This document shows positions 24,138 through 34,359 of a DNA stretch of 64,000 bases, piece by piece (position 1 is the stretch's first letter; each line of letters starts with the position of its first letter). The DNA is taken from assembly GCF_043290135.1 (NCBI RefSeq), contig NC_134701.1, positions 101,406,702 through 101,470,701 on the forward strand. Direction: 5' to 3'. Source of the stretch: Rhipicephalus microplus (Eukaryota; Arthropoda; Arachnida; Ixodida; Ixodidae). Made by a program: the position numbers and the translations under genes. The notes under the pieces were generated by a model, which had not been told where the DNA came from, did no database searches, and saw only the letters and a program-made list of their open reading frames with translations.

Positions 24138-24740
24138 TTACGGACTACACTGGGCTTTCCATGGAACTTTGAGGTGTTGATAATCTGTACATTGTGTGAT
24201 ATTTTCTAAACTATCTGTAGAAATAGCAAATTGCCTATATCTCACCACCGAAAGTGAGGGTAACTCGGGAGGTACAAAAATTACTGGTCCATCAAGTGAT
24301 GCTCGTGCCAAAGCATCTGTCAGTTCAATTAATTGTAATCCGCAGTGACTTGGGACCCACACTAATTTCAGGAGTTTTAAATGCAGCGGTGCTAATGTGT
24401 GGAACACTGCTAGGGCACGAGATTTTTCGGAGATTGTCAGAGCTGCACACACCGAAACTGAGTGTGTTAGGATGATTGTACTGGTCTCGGTCGTAGGAAT
24501 TTTTCGAACAGCTAAAATAATAGCTAATAGCCCGGTTCCAAATATGGGAGTGAAATCTGGAAGCCTCACTGAAAAAGACCAGCCGAAATAATCAGACGCA
24601 ATTCCTACGCCTGCCTTTTCATTGTTGACAGAAGCATCTGTAGCTATTATATTCTTTGTTTCTGTATGTACCAAGTAATCTTTTAATGTAGTGGTCAAAA
24701 ATATGACATTGCAACTTGGCTTGTGAAGGGAAGATTTCAT
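24138..24740 (-). pseudogene. I-type LINE RNase H domain
   Basis: Carries the RNase H start IIATDASVNNEKAGVGIAS with its first catalytic Asp, then GLLAIILAV, LTHSVSVCAAL and LVWVPSHCGL with ELTDALARASL. In active enzymes the block before LLAI carries a catalytic Glu and the TDSLSV-type block an Asp. Here they read Gly and His, so the domain would be catalytically dead even where the frame is open. Its normal role would be removing RNA from the cDNA hybrid during retrotransposition. Confidence 0.8.
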
Positions 24741-25264
24741 CGTACTCTAATTTAATGTTGAGGGTGGAGGAATTAGTTTCAATTAGCGTGCTAGTGTCTA
24801 CATTTATGCAATCCAGTTTCTATTTAACAAAAATTATCTGAGGGGTATGAATCCAGGCCAATGTGCAAGAAAGAAAGAGTCAGGGTCACTGATAATTGTG
24901 TACTCTCATCTTCGCGCCGGTAAACTGTAGAACTTTAAGAAGGTTTGAACGGTTAGAATGCAGAATCGACAGAGGAGTGTTGGCAATCGCGCTTCTGGGT
25001 ACAATACATTATTCACCACGAACCTGGGAAGTCCCATGCATATTCACACAGCTTCTCGCTCTAACAATACTAGCGGTTTAAATTTATAACCAGCGGCCCC
25101 CGAGAATAATACACACCCAAATTTCAATATTGGTCAAACATACATTTTATATATCATTACCGTCGTGTCTCTGCACAGCCCGTATTTTCTGTTGCTTAAC
25201 CTGCGTAATAAACCTAACGCCCGTTGTGACTTTGCTGTTATATATTCTATGTGTAGGCTCCAAT

Positions 25265-26198
25265 TTAGATTTTAATATAAAGCATTCCTGAGTTCTTGAC
25301 TAAATCTACTTTTGGAAAAGGTTCCCGATTATATAATACAGAAATTGAAACTGTATCTGCTATAGGAAACGCCAAGAGCGCACTTTTACTGATGTTCATT
25401 GACAATGAAATGGATTGCAACCAAATTTCTAGAGTAATAATATATCTTTGCAATTTTTGATGTAGTGAGTAAATGTCGCTCTCTGCAGCGAAGAACGCGA
25501 TATCATCTGCATAAATTTAGACACTGACATCCTGAACAGTCGGAATAGAGCTCACCAGTATATTGAATAATGTTGGAGATAGGACGGCCCCTTGGGGAGC
25601 ATCACGTTTCTGTTTGAATTTACGCGAGCAACAGCCATCCGTCACGCAGTACGATTCCCTTGAATTTAGGAATTCTGCTATCCACTCAGTAATATAATGA
25701 GAAAACTTTAGGCTCTGCAAGGTGTTTAGAGTGCTCGACACTGTCATACGCTTTAGCTATGTCGAGAATTACTAATGCGGCGTACTGTTTCCTTTTACGA
25801 GCAAGCTGTATTCGACTGTCTAAATCCGCATGGGCGCACCAAATTGAGCATTTACTGCAAAAACCAATTTGGTTTGGCTTTAATATGAACCCATTTGTCA
25901 CACTGGAGTTTATTCGGCCATTTAGGACCCTCTCTAGGAGTTTCACGATGTTAGAAGTTAGCGAGGAGGGTCTGATATTTTCTACGGTAAAACCTAATCT
26001 TTGCTTTTTTATTATTGGAATTACCTTATCTATTTTCCAGTCATACGGTATCCAGACATCCTTTAAGGAGCAGTTTATGAGATTGAGGACGTCGCCGGGG
26101 GATCGCTTGATTAAAGTTTTAATGATAGGAACTGTGATTCCATCTGGACCAGGAGCTGACGAGGTAGATCTCGAATTGCTTTTGATGCTTTTGACCAT
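25265..26198 (-). pseudogene. I-type LINE reverse transcriptase
   Basis: Fingers motif SAPGPDGITVPIIKTLIK (about 26110-26160), palm motif A LVILDIAKAYDSVEH (about 25740-25790), KRDAPQGAVLSPTLFNI (about 25570-25620) and IYADDIAFFAAESDIYSL (about 25460-25520), the catalytic YADD box. The domain is split by a frameshift near 25700-25745 and a stop just before YADD. The copying enzyme of the element, inactive here. Confidence 0.85.
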
Positions 26199-26646
26199 GT
26201 TACGTTTTCGAAGTCAGTGCTTATGACTTCGCCAGTGCTTATGACTTTTGCCAGTAGAAAGCCATATTCGAAGAAAGTCTAATTTCTAGACCTCTGCCAA
26301 TTGACTGCAAAGAGTTCTTCTTTTCTTGCAATGATAGTTTTTAATAATAACTATTTACTGTAGATGGCATATTTATGCGAGATCACATATATTGAAATAA
26401 AGCTTTCTTATATTTAGGTTTCGAGAGAAAATCGAAATATCTTTTATCACATTCTTCTTTTGCTTGAGTCACCGTGTGTTTAAATACAGCAGCGAGAAAT
26501 TTATAATCTGACCAGTTCTTATGGGACTGATTATGTATTAGCTTATTCCAAGCTGCCTGTGGTCGTCTGTGATCTCGTGAACAGTTGGAATCCTACCAGG
26601 GGCGATAGGGTACTCTCTTCGCCAATTGAACGGCAAATTCAGCGTT

Positions 26647-27415
26647 TTAGTATGCCGTTATAATTACTACGCTTAATTTCATAGCTTTAGTGTCACTTCC
26701 ATCCTTAGAGAGAGAGTCTAAAGCAGTTTTTATGTCGTGTTGAAATTTAGGATAATTTTTATAGGTCCGGGCATGGAAGCATGATGGTTTGACGGGGCAA
26801 GCGATTTCGAATATTATTGGAAAGTGGTCACTGTTGGAGGTACAATCAAGGGCTGTCCACGATGTACTAGCAATGGCCGAGCTTACAAAGCTTAAATCTA
26901 AGGCTGAGCGTGAATGCCCTCGAATAAATGTGGGAGTTCTAGCGTTAAGGCAAAATAGGTTGTTGTCTATACCGACCATTCCCACAACCGTTGTCCACAC
27001 TGATCTGTTCTAAAACCCCAGCATGTATGGTGAAAATTGAAGTCGCCAACCATAATTTTTCTTTACAGCCTGAATTAGCAGCCATATTAAGCAATCTCGT
27101 GTCTTGAACGCCTACAGGAAAGTAGACGTTTATTTGCGAGAAAGGCAAGTATCCTGGCAAGGTAATATCTAACGCGAAAATTTCGCAATCAGAAGACATA
27201 CATTTGTAGGAGTTTTTGACTTTAAAATTATTTTATTGTTTATAAAGAACGCTAAACCTCCGCCTTTGGATGGACGAAAGGTTTGGAAGTTGGGTAGGTG
27301 AAACAAGTGATGTGTGGAAAGCCAAGTTTATTGTAATGCAATAATAGCCGGATCGAATCCGGAAGACAGTAATTACAGATCTGTTATGGCTGAGTGAAGA
27401 AATCGGCAATGCCAA
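26647..27415 (-). pseudogene. I-type LINE APE-like endonuclease
   Basis: The C-terminal part ends with SNSDHFPIIFEI, the conserved Ser-Asp-His motif of APE-type LINE endonucleases (about 26800-26840). Upstream are RGHSRSALDLSFVSS, INVYFPVGVQDTR (about 27090-27150) and an N-terminal remnant LPNLSSIQRRRFSVLYKQ. At least two frame breaks separate these blocks. The native enzyme nicks target DNA to prime reverse transcription. Confidence 0.75.
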
Positions 27416-27419
27416 AGTA

Positions 27420-28633
27420 TAATTTTAAGAGAACCTATGAGCTCGTCAGAGTGCTTTCGGCAACTACCTTATCTAAAATACTCTCTTTTAGAAAATCGGT
27501 TTTTGAAAGGTTGTCTTTCTGGTATTTTTTTGCTTTTTACATAGTTAGGCAAGCCAAGTTCTTTCAATACAGAGAACATAGAACGCTTTAGGCATTTGAG
27601 ATCCATGTCCATATCTTTTGTGTCCTGAGAAGCTTCCTGTGTACGCTCGCTTTGCCTCTGAATGCCTTCTCCAGAAAACTCTGCAGACTGCGCATCCGGT
27701 GGAGTTATCTCAGATTCTGCCTCACTTGTCGTGTGTGCAGACTCAGCTTTTTTTACAGCCGTACTTATATCTATCTGTGCTGCATAGACTTGTACGATTC
27801 GGTTATTTATAATATGCGACAGCGACTCACACAGGTTGGTAGCAAAGCGTTGCATAGCCTTATTCACAGCCTTCTTGTTCATGTCCGCAATTGATAGGGA
27901 AAATGATGCTTCCATTGGTATGTTATGGCGGGCAGCTGCTCCTGCGTACCCTTGAGTTCCGGCCTGAATTTAAACAATGGCATCTTTCGCGAGCATCGCC
28001 TTCTGTCTACAATTTCAAGAATTTGGATTTCACGTGTCTTGGCTGAGCACTTTCGGTTATCGGCGCAGTGTGCTTCATGGCAAAGACAGCACTTTTCTTC
28101 ATTACTTTTACAGTCGTTTTAGTTGTGCGTCTCACCACGAATTCTGCATCTAGGTACTGATCTGCATACTTTCAATGTGTGCCCACAACGCCAGCACTTT
28201 ACACACTGTAGGGGACGAGGTGATAGCGGCTCCACTATGTATAATAAAGGCCACGCTTTGATTTCGGTTGCAGATTCGACCCGGCAAATGTAGCAATCAC
28301 GGACTCCATTGGGACCTTGTTCTTGTCCACAACTCGACTACATCTATGAATCGCTATCACACCTGCTTCTGAAAACATATCTAATATCTCAGTTGCAGTC
28401 AAATTGACATCGACTCCCCGAACGAGGCCTTTGACACAAGCTAGGTGAGGTGGAATGAATGCTCTCACCGGATTGGTAGCGAGTACCGAGCCTTTTGGTA
28501 GGTCTCGGACACAGAGCTGGTCAGACGAGAAACAGAAAATGCCGCCCTTGCCGAACTGCCTGACCTCTGTGATGCTTTGGTAGTGACTTGTCGCGGCTCT
28601 GAACTCTGTCTGATTCATTTTTGAATTCTTCAT
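27420..28633 (-). pseudogene. I-type LINE ORF1 (nucleic-acid-binding, CCHC fingers)
   Basis: The N-terminal part (28235-28633) starts MKNSKMNQTEFRAATSHYQS and includes PPHLACVKGLVRGVDVNLTA, an RRM-like ORF1 stretch. The middle (about 28020-28210) holds CCHC-type blocks: CVKCWRCGHTLKVC, CRIRGETHN and CLCHEAHCADNRKC, with a stop after HN. The C-terminal part (27469-27915) is polar and low-complexity. ORF1 proteins coat element RNA. Broken by at least one stop and one frameshift. Confidence 0.75.
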
Positions 28634-28900
28634 CCGTATGATACCATCGTTGCTTGGAACCTATGCTACAGGAACGGATGAGATGCCATTGCGTAAAAAC
28701 AAGTCGACTGGCAATTCCTGCGAAGGAAGAGAAGCAGAACAGAGAAAAGCCCTTGTCCAGGTGTGGAAAACGGCATCTGTCTGGTCTTCATATCTGAAAA
28801 CACACTCGCTAATATATTAGGACACTATAGAAACGCTTGTGAAAAAATAATAAACAAAATCAATCACAACTACTGAATCCTTGGCCAAACCCTCAGAGCA

Positions 28901-29057
28901 GGCAAACATCAGTCGCTCTGGCCATGACTTGCTCGTGGATGAATAAAACGGGCCTATCGATTTAATTCAGCGAAATTGATTTATTCAATATTGAAACCAC
29001 CCCCACAATAAATGAAAAAGAAAACACATATTAAAAAGAAAAACACATGTTATAATC
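28901..29057. other. Short flank of the I-type LINE
   Basis: AT-rich sequence leading into the ATT microsatellite. May include the 5' end of the LINE. Confidence 0.35.

Positions 29058-29135
<78 letters not shown>
29058..29135. repeat. (ATT)n microsatellite, left of gypsy-1
   Basis: Near-perfect ATT array that stops at the first base of the 5' LTR. The array resumes directly after the 3' LTR (34147-34170), so the retrotransposon landed inside it. Confidence 0.95.
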
Positions 29136-29136
<1 letters not shown>

Positions 29137-29293
29137 GTAGCGAAGCCTCCGAACTTTGAAATGGGTCAAACTATTGACTACCTTCTAGTGGGGCTACCCA
29201 ACAAGGACGCCACTCGTGCTGGGAGTCCGTGCTTGACCATCGATGTCGCCATAGCGTATGATCGCTGGTTGTCGGCTAGTAAACACCTTAACA
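29136..29293 (+). repeat. gypsy-1 5' LTR
   Basis: 158 bp, starts TGTAGCGAAGCCTCCGAACT and ends ...ACACCTTAACA. It is followed by TTTGGTGTAGGTGCGG, a plausible but degraded primer-binding site. It should supply promoter and polyadenylation signals, but no clear TATA box was identified. Confidence 0.93.
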
Positions 29294-29322
29294 ATTTGGT
29301 GTAGGTGCGGTGTTCTCTTTAG

Positions 29323-29916
29323 ATGCCCTTGCAGCTTCGATCACGTACCCTGCCGTCTACCATGTCCCACGACGCCTCTTTGCAAACGACTCCTCCACCA
29401 CCCCCTTGTCCCGGTGTCCGCAGGATCCGTTATCAACCTATTTTCACTGGCGCCGATGGTACTGACGTGGAGGACTGGCTTGCCACTTACGAGCGCGTGA
29501 GCGTCCCCAACAAATTGGACGAAGACGGCAAGTTCACGAACTTGGTGTCCTACCTTGCAGGCGTAGCCAGTTTGTGGTACAACAACCACGCGTCTGATCT
29601 TGCAACCTGGTTCGATTTTAAGACCACTGTAATCAACGTTTTCGGCCGCCCTGCCGTTCGAAAGCTGCAAGCTGAGCAGCGCTTGTGTGAACGCGCTCAG
29701 CAGGCTGGTGAGTCATTCACCAGCTATATTGAAGATACACTGGATTTGTGCAACAAATCCAATCAAACCATGCCCGTGTCTGACAAGATCCGAAACATCA
29801 TGAAAGGCATTGGCGATGATGCCTTCACGATGCTGCTTGCCGAAAACCCCGGAACAGTGGCTGAGTTCATCACACTTGCCAGAGCTACAATGAGCTCCGC
29901 CGGCAGCATTCGATGA
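29323..29916 (+). CDS. gypsy-1 Gag N-terminal and capsid-like part
   Basis: 197 codons from ATG at 29323, a sensible start shortly after the LTR. The Pro-rich N-terminus is followed by the retrotransposon Gag core: FTGADGTDVEDWLATYERVS, then VSYLAGVASLWYNNH, then FGRPAVRKLQAEQRL and GESFTSYIEDTLDLC, and KGIGDDAFTMLLAENP. This is the structural protein that packages element RNA. It ends with TGA at 29914-29916, sharing ATGA with the start of the next frame. In relatives I would expect the two frames to be one Gag, so the split may be a lesion or a recoding site. Confidence 0.8.
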   Translation: MPLQLRSRTLPSTMSHDASLQTTPPPPPCPGVRRIRYQPIFTGADGTDVEDWLATYERVSVPNKLDEDGKFTNLVSYLAGVASLWYNNHASDLATWFDFKTTVINVFGRPAVRKLQAEQRLCERAQQAGESFTSYIEDTLDLCNKSNQTMPVSDKIRNIMKGIGDDAFTMLLAENPGTVAEFITLARATMSSAGSIR

Positions 29917-30557
29917 CCCGTCGTTCCCCACCACAAGCTGCAACGCTTGCTGGCTTGGAGGCCAGTTGTGACCAAGTGGCGTTGATGGTCACAACTGGCC
30001 TCCTTCTCCCTCCCATTCGTCGGGCAATTGAGCAGGAAATAGCGGAGGTCATGCCTGCGTACCACTCTCAACAACCGCCGGCTCCTGTGCCCCTCAGCTA
30101 CGCCCAAGTTGTCGCCAGGCCGCCTCAAGTCGTTCCAGCACCGGCCGCTCTGACTTACGCCGAAGCTGTCTCTCGACCTTCGTCCTTGGCAGCGGGTATG
30201 CCCGCTACGTATGTTGGCGCAACCCCTCAGCCGCATTTTCAGCACACCATGCAGCCTTTTCAGCCACCGTTCCTGGCGAGACCCACCCTGGCGAACCGAT
30301 GGTGCACACCCGACAACCGGCCCATCTGCTTTGCTTGTGGCTACGCCGGTCACGTAGCCCATTATTGCTCTCGAGTACAGCCAGCTCCCATTTCTTTGCC
30401 TGTTGCTGGCCAGCTTAGCCGTCCGTATTACGACGAACTTCCATCTATGCCACAGTCGTCTCGCCAAGGTCCGTCTCCTCGAAGGTCGCCGTCTCCACGA
30501 CGTCGTTCCCTGTCTCCTATGCGGCAAAGTTCGGCAGCTCATGAGCGGGAAAACTAG
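29913..30557 (+). CDS. gypsy-1 Gag C-terminal part with zinc knuckle
   Basis: 214 codons in another frame, overlapping the previous stop by ATGA. It includes TTGLLLPPIRRAIEQEI, a Pro/Ala/Val-rich linker, and a nucleocapsid-type knuckle CFACGYAGHVAHYC (C-x2-C-x4-H-x4-C, about 30330-30370), then an Arg/Ser/Pro-rich basic tail (PRRSPSPRRRSLSPM). The knuckle binds RNA. An 18-bp perfect inverted repeat lies at 29957-30003 within this frame. The antisense 299-codon open frame here is a shadow. Confidence 0.75.
   Translation: MTRRSPPQAATLAGLEASCDQVALMVTTGLLLPPIRRAIEQEIAEVMPAYHSQQPPAPVPLSYAQVVARPPQVVPAPAALTYAEAVSRPSSLAAGMPATYVGATPQPHFQHTMQPFQPPFLARPTLANRWCTPDNRPICFACGYAGHVAHYCSRVQPAPISLPVAGQLSRPYYDELPSMPQSSRQGPSPRRSPSPRRRSLSPMRQSSAAHEREN
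29957..30003 (+). promoter_or_regulatory. Strong RNA hairpin candidate after the gag ATGA overlap
   Basis: GGAGGCCAGTTGTGACCA (29957-29974) is perfectly complementary to TGGTCACAACTGGCCTCC (29986-30003), with an 11-base loop. It begins about 40 bases after the overlapping stop/start ATGA. The structure is seen directly; a role in frameshifting or reinitiation is inference, and the spacing is longer than in known frameshift stimulators. Confidence 0.5.
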
Positions 30558-30632
30558 TCGTCGCAGTCCCAGAAGCAAGGACTGTGACGCTATCGCAATG
30601 TGAAAGCCCTTAGAGCAGCCAATCGAATGTAA

Positions 30633-31283
30633 TTGACGTGCTTGTGGACGGTGTTCATGCATCGGCTCTTATTGACACTGGAGCTGCCGTGACAGTTATG
30701 GACAAAAAAACTTTGCCGCTTACTTCGAAAAGTGACAACGCCACTTTCTGGGTTGTCCTTCCATACTGCTAGTTTACATCATATTCATCCTATAGCGGGG
30801 TGCACAGCTTGCGTTGTCATTCAGGACGTTCTGTATGTCGCCCAGTTCATCATCATTCCGACATGATCTCATGAAGTAATTCTGGGATGGGACTTTCTCT
30901 CCCACCACGACGCCGTCATCCATTGTGCCTCCGCCGAAATCGAACTGTCCCCCTTCTCGCATTTGACGCCAGAAGACAGTTCCTCGACACTGAGCAAGAT
31001 TCGAGTGAAAGACGATACAACAGTGCTTCCAAATTCGACGACGGCTGTGTCGGTCCACTGCGCTGGTCTCTCCGACACAATTGCACTCGTTTCGCCTTTC
31101 AACCGCGCTTCTAGCAGGAAAGGGTTATTAGTACCTTTCGCAACAGTGCAAGTCACCCAGGGCAACGCCGCTACTTTTGTGATCAACGCATTTCTGTACA
31201 CTGTTACCTTGCTTCGAGGGGAATGTCTCGGCAGAGTAGAACTAGTTAGTTTACAACGCACAAGTCCTAGACGTACCCGATGA
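30633..31283 (+). pseudogene. gypsy-1 aspartic protease and linker
   Basis: Active-site motif ALIDTGAAVTVMD (about 30664-30702) identifies a retropepsin-like protease that cuts the polyprotein. After a frame break the C-terminal flap region follows as ILGWDFLSHHDAVIHCASAE (about 30880-30940), continuing into SPFSHLTPEDSSS. The 3' part (30963-31283) remains open. Confidence 0.8.
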
Positions 31284-31329
31284 CTCGCGTTGTCCCAGTT
31301 CGCGTACCATCAGTGCTGTTTACACTTCT

Positions 31330-32267
31330 GATCCGTCATCTTCTGAAGTATTTGGCCCCTCCATTGCTGACAACCTTACGGCAGTACAGCGTTCTCAGCT
31401 TATGGACCTGTTGCAAGAATATCGTTCTTCTTTCGATGTCGGGCGAAGTTCTCTCGGTCGCACGTCCGCTGTTACGCACCACATCGACACTGGTGCCTAT
31501 CTACCTTTACGGCAACGTCCATATCGCGTGTCGCCTGCTGAACGTCGGGTAACTAACGAGCAGGTTCATCATATGCTCCGACGCGACGTCATTCGGCCTT
31601 CGAACAGTCAATGGGTGTCCCCTGTGTTTCTTGTCCCGAAGAAAGACGGTTCTGTGCGGTTCTGTGTGGACTACAGACGGCTCAATAAGACCACTCGCAA
31701 GTATGTTTATTCACTGCCGCACGTGGATCACGCGATTGACAGGACGCCTTCACGGAGCCGATTTTTTTTTCTTCTCTCGATCTGCGCTCGGGGTGCTGGC
31801 AAGTACCAATGGCTGACGACGCTCGACCGAAGACCGTCTTCATCACACCGGACGGCTTGTACGAGTTCAACGTCATGCAATTTGGTCTATGTAATGCACC
31901 TGCGACCTTTGAGCGCATGATGGACACCGTTCTGCGCAACTTCAAATGGTACACGTGCTTGCGTTACCTCGACGATGTCGTTGTCTTCGCTCCGAATTTC
32001 TCCACGCATCTCCAACGTCTGAAAGAAGTTTTCGCACGTGTGAGCAATGCCGGCTTGCAATTAAATCTGAACAAGTGCCGCTTTGCAGCACGGCAACTCA
32101 CCATCCTAGGGTACGTCGTGTCCAAGGACGACATTCTTCCTGATCAGGCCAAGCTTCACGCCGTGGCCGAATTCCCCAAACCTGCTTCCGTCTGCGTAGT
32201 TTCGTGGGCCTCTGCTCATACTTCCGACATCTCATACGAAACATTGCCACGATCATATCACCCTTGA
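31330..32267 (+). pseudogene. gypsy-1 reverse transcriptase
   Basis: Blocks in order: DTGAYLPLRQRPYRVSP, SQWVSPVFLVPKKDGSVRFC, VDYRRLNKTTRKYVYSLP (about 31590-31730), then after a frame change MADDARPKTVFITPDGLYEF, MQFGLCNAPATFERMMD and YLDDVVVF (catalytic Asp pair, about 31963-31990). The first catalytic Asp block (normally SLDL) is destroyed by a frameshift at a nine-T run, 31762-31770. The tail after about 32190 is out of frame. Confidence 0.88.
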
Positions 32268-32349
32268 CGAAGCTCCTTGGAGGTAACGGGCCCCTTAATT
32301 TGTGGTGATCCGAGTGCGACGACGTGTTCACAAAGCTCCGTCATTTGTT

Positions 32350-32620
32350 GACGTCTCCTCCTATTTTACGCCACTGCGACCAAACGGCCCCAACGGAGGT
32401 GCACACGGACGCCAGCAGTGTAGGCCTCAGCGCTGTCCTGGCGCAGCGCAAACACGATTTCCTGAATACGTCGTCGTTTCATCATTGAAGGATACCTCAG
32501 GCCGTCCCGCCCGTTGGGCTCTTCGCTCACAAGAGTACGACATCCGCGAACTGTACCACAACGGACGCCAGCATGCTGACGCCGACGCACTCTTGCGCTC
32601 CCCTCTACCTGAAGACGACG
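32350..32620 (+). pseudogene. gypsy-1 RNase H with internal deletion
   Basis: Begins [20 protein letters not shown] (about 32400-32460), the first catalytic block, then jumps at about 32479-32482 to [20 protein letters not shown] and HNGRQHADADALLRSPLPED. In related gypsy proteins roughly 50 residues, including the second and third catalytic acids, lie between these blocks. Estimate from family knowledge, not alignment. Confidence 0.7.
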
Positions 32621-32689
32621 TGCCCTGCTCAGTAACCTCAATTGCTGTTTCTGCCATCGATGTCGGCATCCTCGCCACCGAACAGCGAA

Positions 32690-33952
32690 AGGATAATTGG
32701 ATCACCCCGCTTATTGACTTGCTCTCTGATCCGTCCGCAACACCATACACGCGTGCCTTGCGTCGTCGAGCTCAGCAATTCGCCATCCGTGACGGCCTCC
32801 TACACCGACGTAATTACGACGCTGATGAGCGGCAGTGGCTATTTGTGATACCCCGCAGTCTGTGGTTGGAGATATGTGAATGTTTCCATTCTGATCTTCA
32901 ATGCGCGCACTCTGGGGTCTCCAAAACTTACCATCGCATTCGACAACGCTACTTCTGGCGTGGGATGAACCGCTACGTGTAGCAGTTTGTATGCTCTTGC
33001 CTCGTTTGCCAACGCCGCAAACCATCAGCACACCTGTCGCATACCGGTTTGCAACCGTTACCTTGCCCTGACCATCCGTTTGGGCGTGTAGGTATCGATT
33101 TGTATGGACATCTTCCTCTGACGTCAGCTGGTAACCGCTGGGCCATCGTTGCCGTAGACCATTTAACGCGATACGCCAAAACCGCCGCTCTCCCTGCGGC
33201 TACTGCGCGCGATGTTGCGTCCTTCTGCTGCATCAATTCATACTGCGCCACGGACCACCCCGAGAGCTTCTCAGTGATCGAGGCCGTGTCTTCTTCTCGG
33301 AAGTCGTCGAAGCCATTCTGACGGTGTGTAATTTTGTTCACTGCAAGATTACGGCTTTCCACCCGCAGACGAATGGCCCACTGAACGCTTTAACCGCACC
33401 CTCGGCGACATGCTTTTGATGTACATCACCACCGACCACACGAATTGGGATAATATACTGCCCTTCGTTACGTATGCCTACAACACCGCCTCTCAGAGCA
33501 CGACCTGTTTTTCACCTTTCTTCTTGCTGTACGGAAGGCACCCGTCGCACACTGTGGACACAATACTCCCGTACACGCCGGATTCATCTGAGTGTGCACC
33601 TATTTCTGAGACAGCCCTGCTTGCTGAAGAGTGTCGGGAGCTTGCCAAGACTTTTACGACGCATGAGCAAGAGCGGCAGAAGTGTATTCGTAACGGCTCC
33701 ATCACGTCTGAGCGCACGTTCCTTTTTGGTGCGCTTGTATGGCTCTCGATCCCGACGTCTGTAGCTGGCTTCTCTTCCAAAGTACTTCCCAAATACGAAG
33801 GTTCTTACCATGTCATCGAGCGCACATCTCCGGTCAACTATCTGATCAAGCCCGTCAAACAATCTGCTGACATGCGCCACCGCAGGCACGACATCGTCAA
33901 CGTGGAGCGCCTGAAGGCTGACTGTGACCCGCACATAGTAACAAGCTGTTAG
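32690..33952 (+). pseudogene. gypsy-1 integrase
   Basis: HHCC zinc-finger region HSDLQCAHSGVSKTYHRIRQ ... CSCLVCQRR (about 32890-33010) with an in-frame TAG at 32980. The catalytic core has GIDLYGHLPLTSAGNRWAIV (first Asp, about 33090) and, in another frame, PRELLSDRGRVFFSEVVE (second Asp, about 33260). The C-terminal part 33410-33952 is open: WDNILPFVTYAYNTASQST, then FSPFFLLYGRHPSHTVDT and a C-terminal barrel-like LPKYEGSYHVIERTSPVNYL, ending at 33950-33952. Normal role: inserting cDNA into the genome. Confidence 0.88.
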
Positions 33953-33988
33953 GTCGCCAGGCGGCTCCCTTTTCGACCCCGGGGCGAT

Positions 33989-34146
33989 TGTAGCGAAGCC
34001 TCCGAACTTTGAAATGGGTCAAACTCTTGATTACCATCTAGTGGAGCTACCCAACAAGGACGCCACTCGCGCTGGGAGTCCGTGTTTGACCGTCACTGTC
34101 GCCATAGCGTATGATCGCTGGTTGCCTGCTAATAAACGCCTTAACA
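33989..34146 (+). repeat. gypsy-1 3' LTR
   Basis: 158 bp, same TG...CA ends as the 5' LTR. It is preceded by a short GC-rich stretch (GACCCCGGGGCGAT) rather than an obvious long polypurine tract, and followed immediately by ATT repeats. Confidence 0.93.
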
Positions 34147-34171
34147 TTATTATTATTATTATTATTATTAG

Positions 34172-34230
<59 letters not shown>

Positions 34231-34245
34231 TTTGGGGGGGGGGGG
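34147..34245. repeat. (ATT)n-(AGT)n microsatellite and G run
   Basis: ATT units (34147-34170) change to AGT/GTA units (34171-34231), then TTTGGGGGGGGGGG. The ATT part is the right half of the gypsy-1 target. Confidence 0.95.
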
Positions 34246-34359
34246 ATTCGGGCTTTTGTGTATTCCAGGATTTGTTTATTAAAACAGTTGTGCTGATATA
34301 CATTTGGTGGGATGACTTTAAAGTGCCAAGTGTAGCACGTCGACTCCTGAGAGAAAAAA

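Larger units (their letters stand above)
23467..28900 (-). mobile_element. Near-complete I-clade-like LINE, two ORFs, inactive
   Basis: Reading right to left: 5' region, ORF1 with CCHC zinc fingers (27420-28633), APE endonuclease (about 26640-27415), reverse transcriptase (25265-26198), RNase H (24138-24740), C-terminal zinc knuckle (23876-24106), a long 3' untranslated region, and a CAAA-repeat tail at about 23467-23487. ORF1 with zinc knuckles plus EN-RT-RNase H is the layout of the I clade (family knowledge). Stops and frameshifts break every domain. A second, more decayed member lies at 38190-39290. The 5' boundary is approximate. Confidence 0.8.
29136..34146 (+). mobile_element. gypsy-1: Ty3/gypsy-type LTR retrotransposon, 5.0 kb
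   Basis: Two 158-bp LTRs (TGTAGCGAAG...CTTAACA) bracket gag, protease, reverse transcriptase, RNase H and integrase in Ty3/gypsy order. The LTRs differ at about 13 of 158 positions (about 92% identity), so the insertion is not recent. Coding lesions include a split gag, a frameshift at a T9 run (31762-31770), an RNase H deletion, a stop in the integrase zinc-finger region and a frameshift near 33400. The target duplication is hidden in the surrounding ATT repeat. Confidence 0.93.

Noticed and set aside
29763..30662. 299-codon open frame on the minus strand
   Set aside because: It lies antisense to gypsy-1 gag, whose zinc knuckle and capsid motifs are on plus. Its Arg/Ser-rich composition has no domain. 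Shadow frame.
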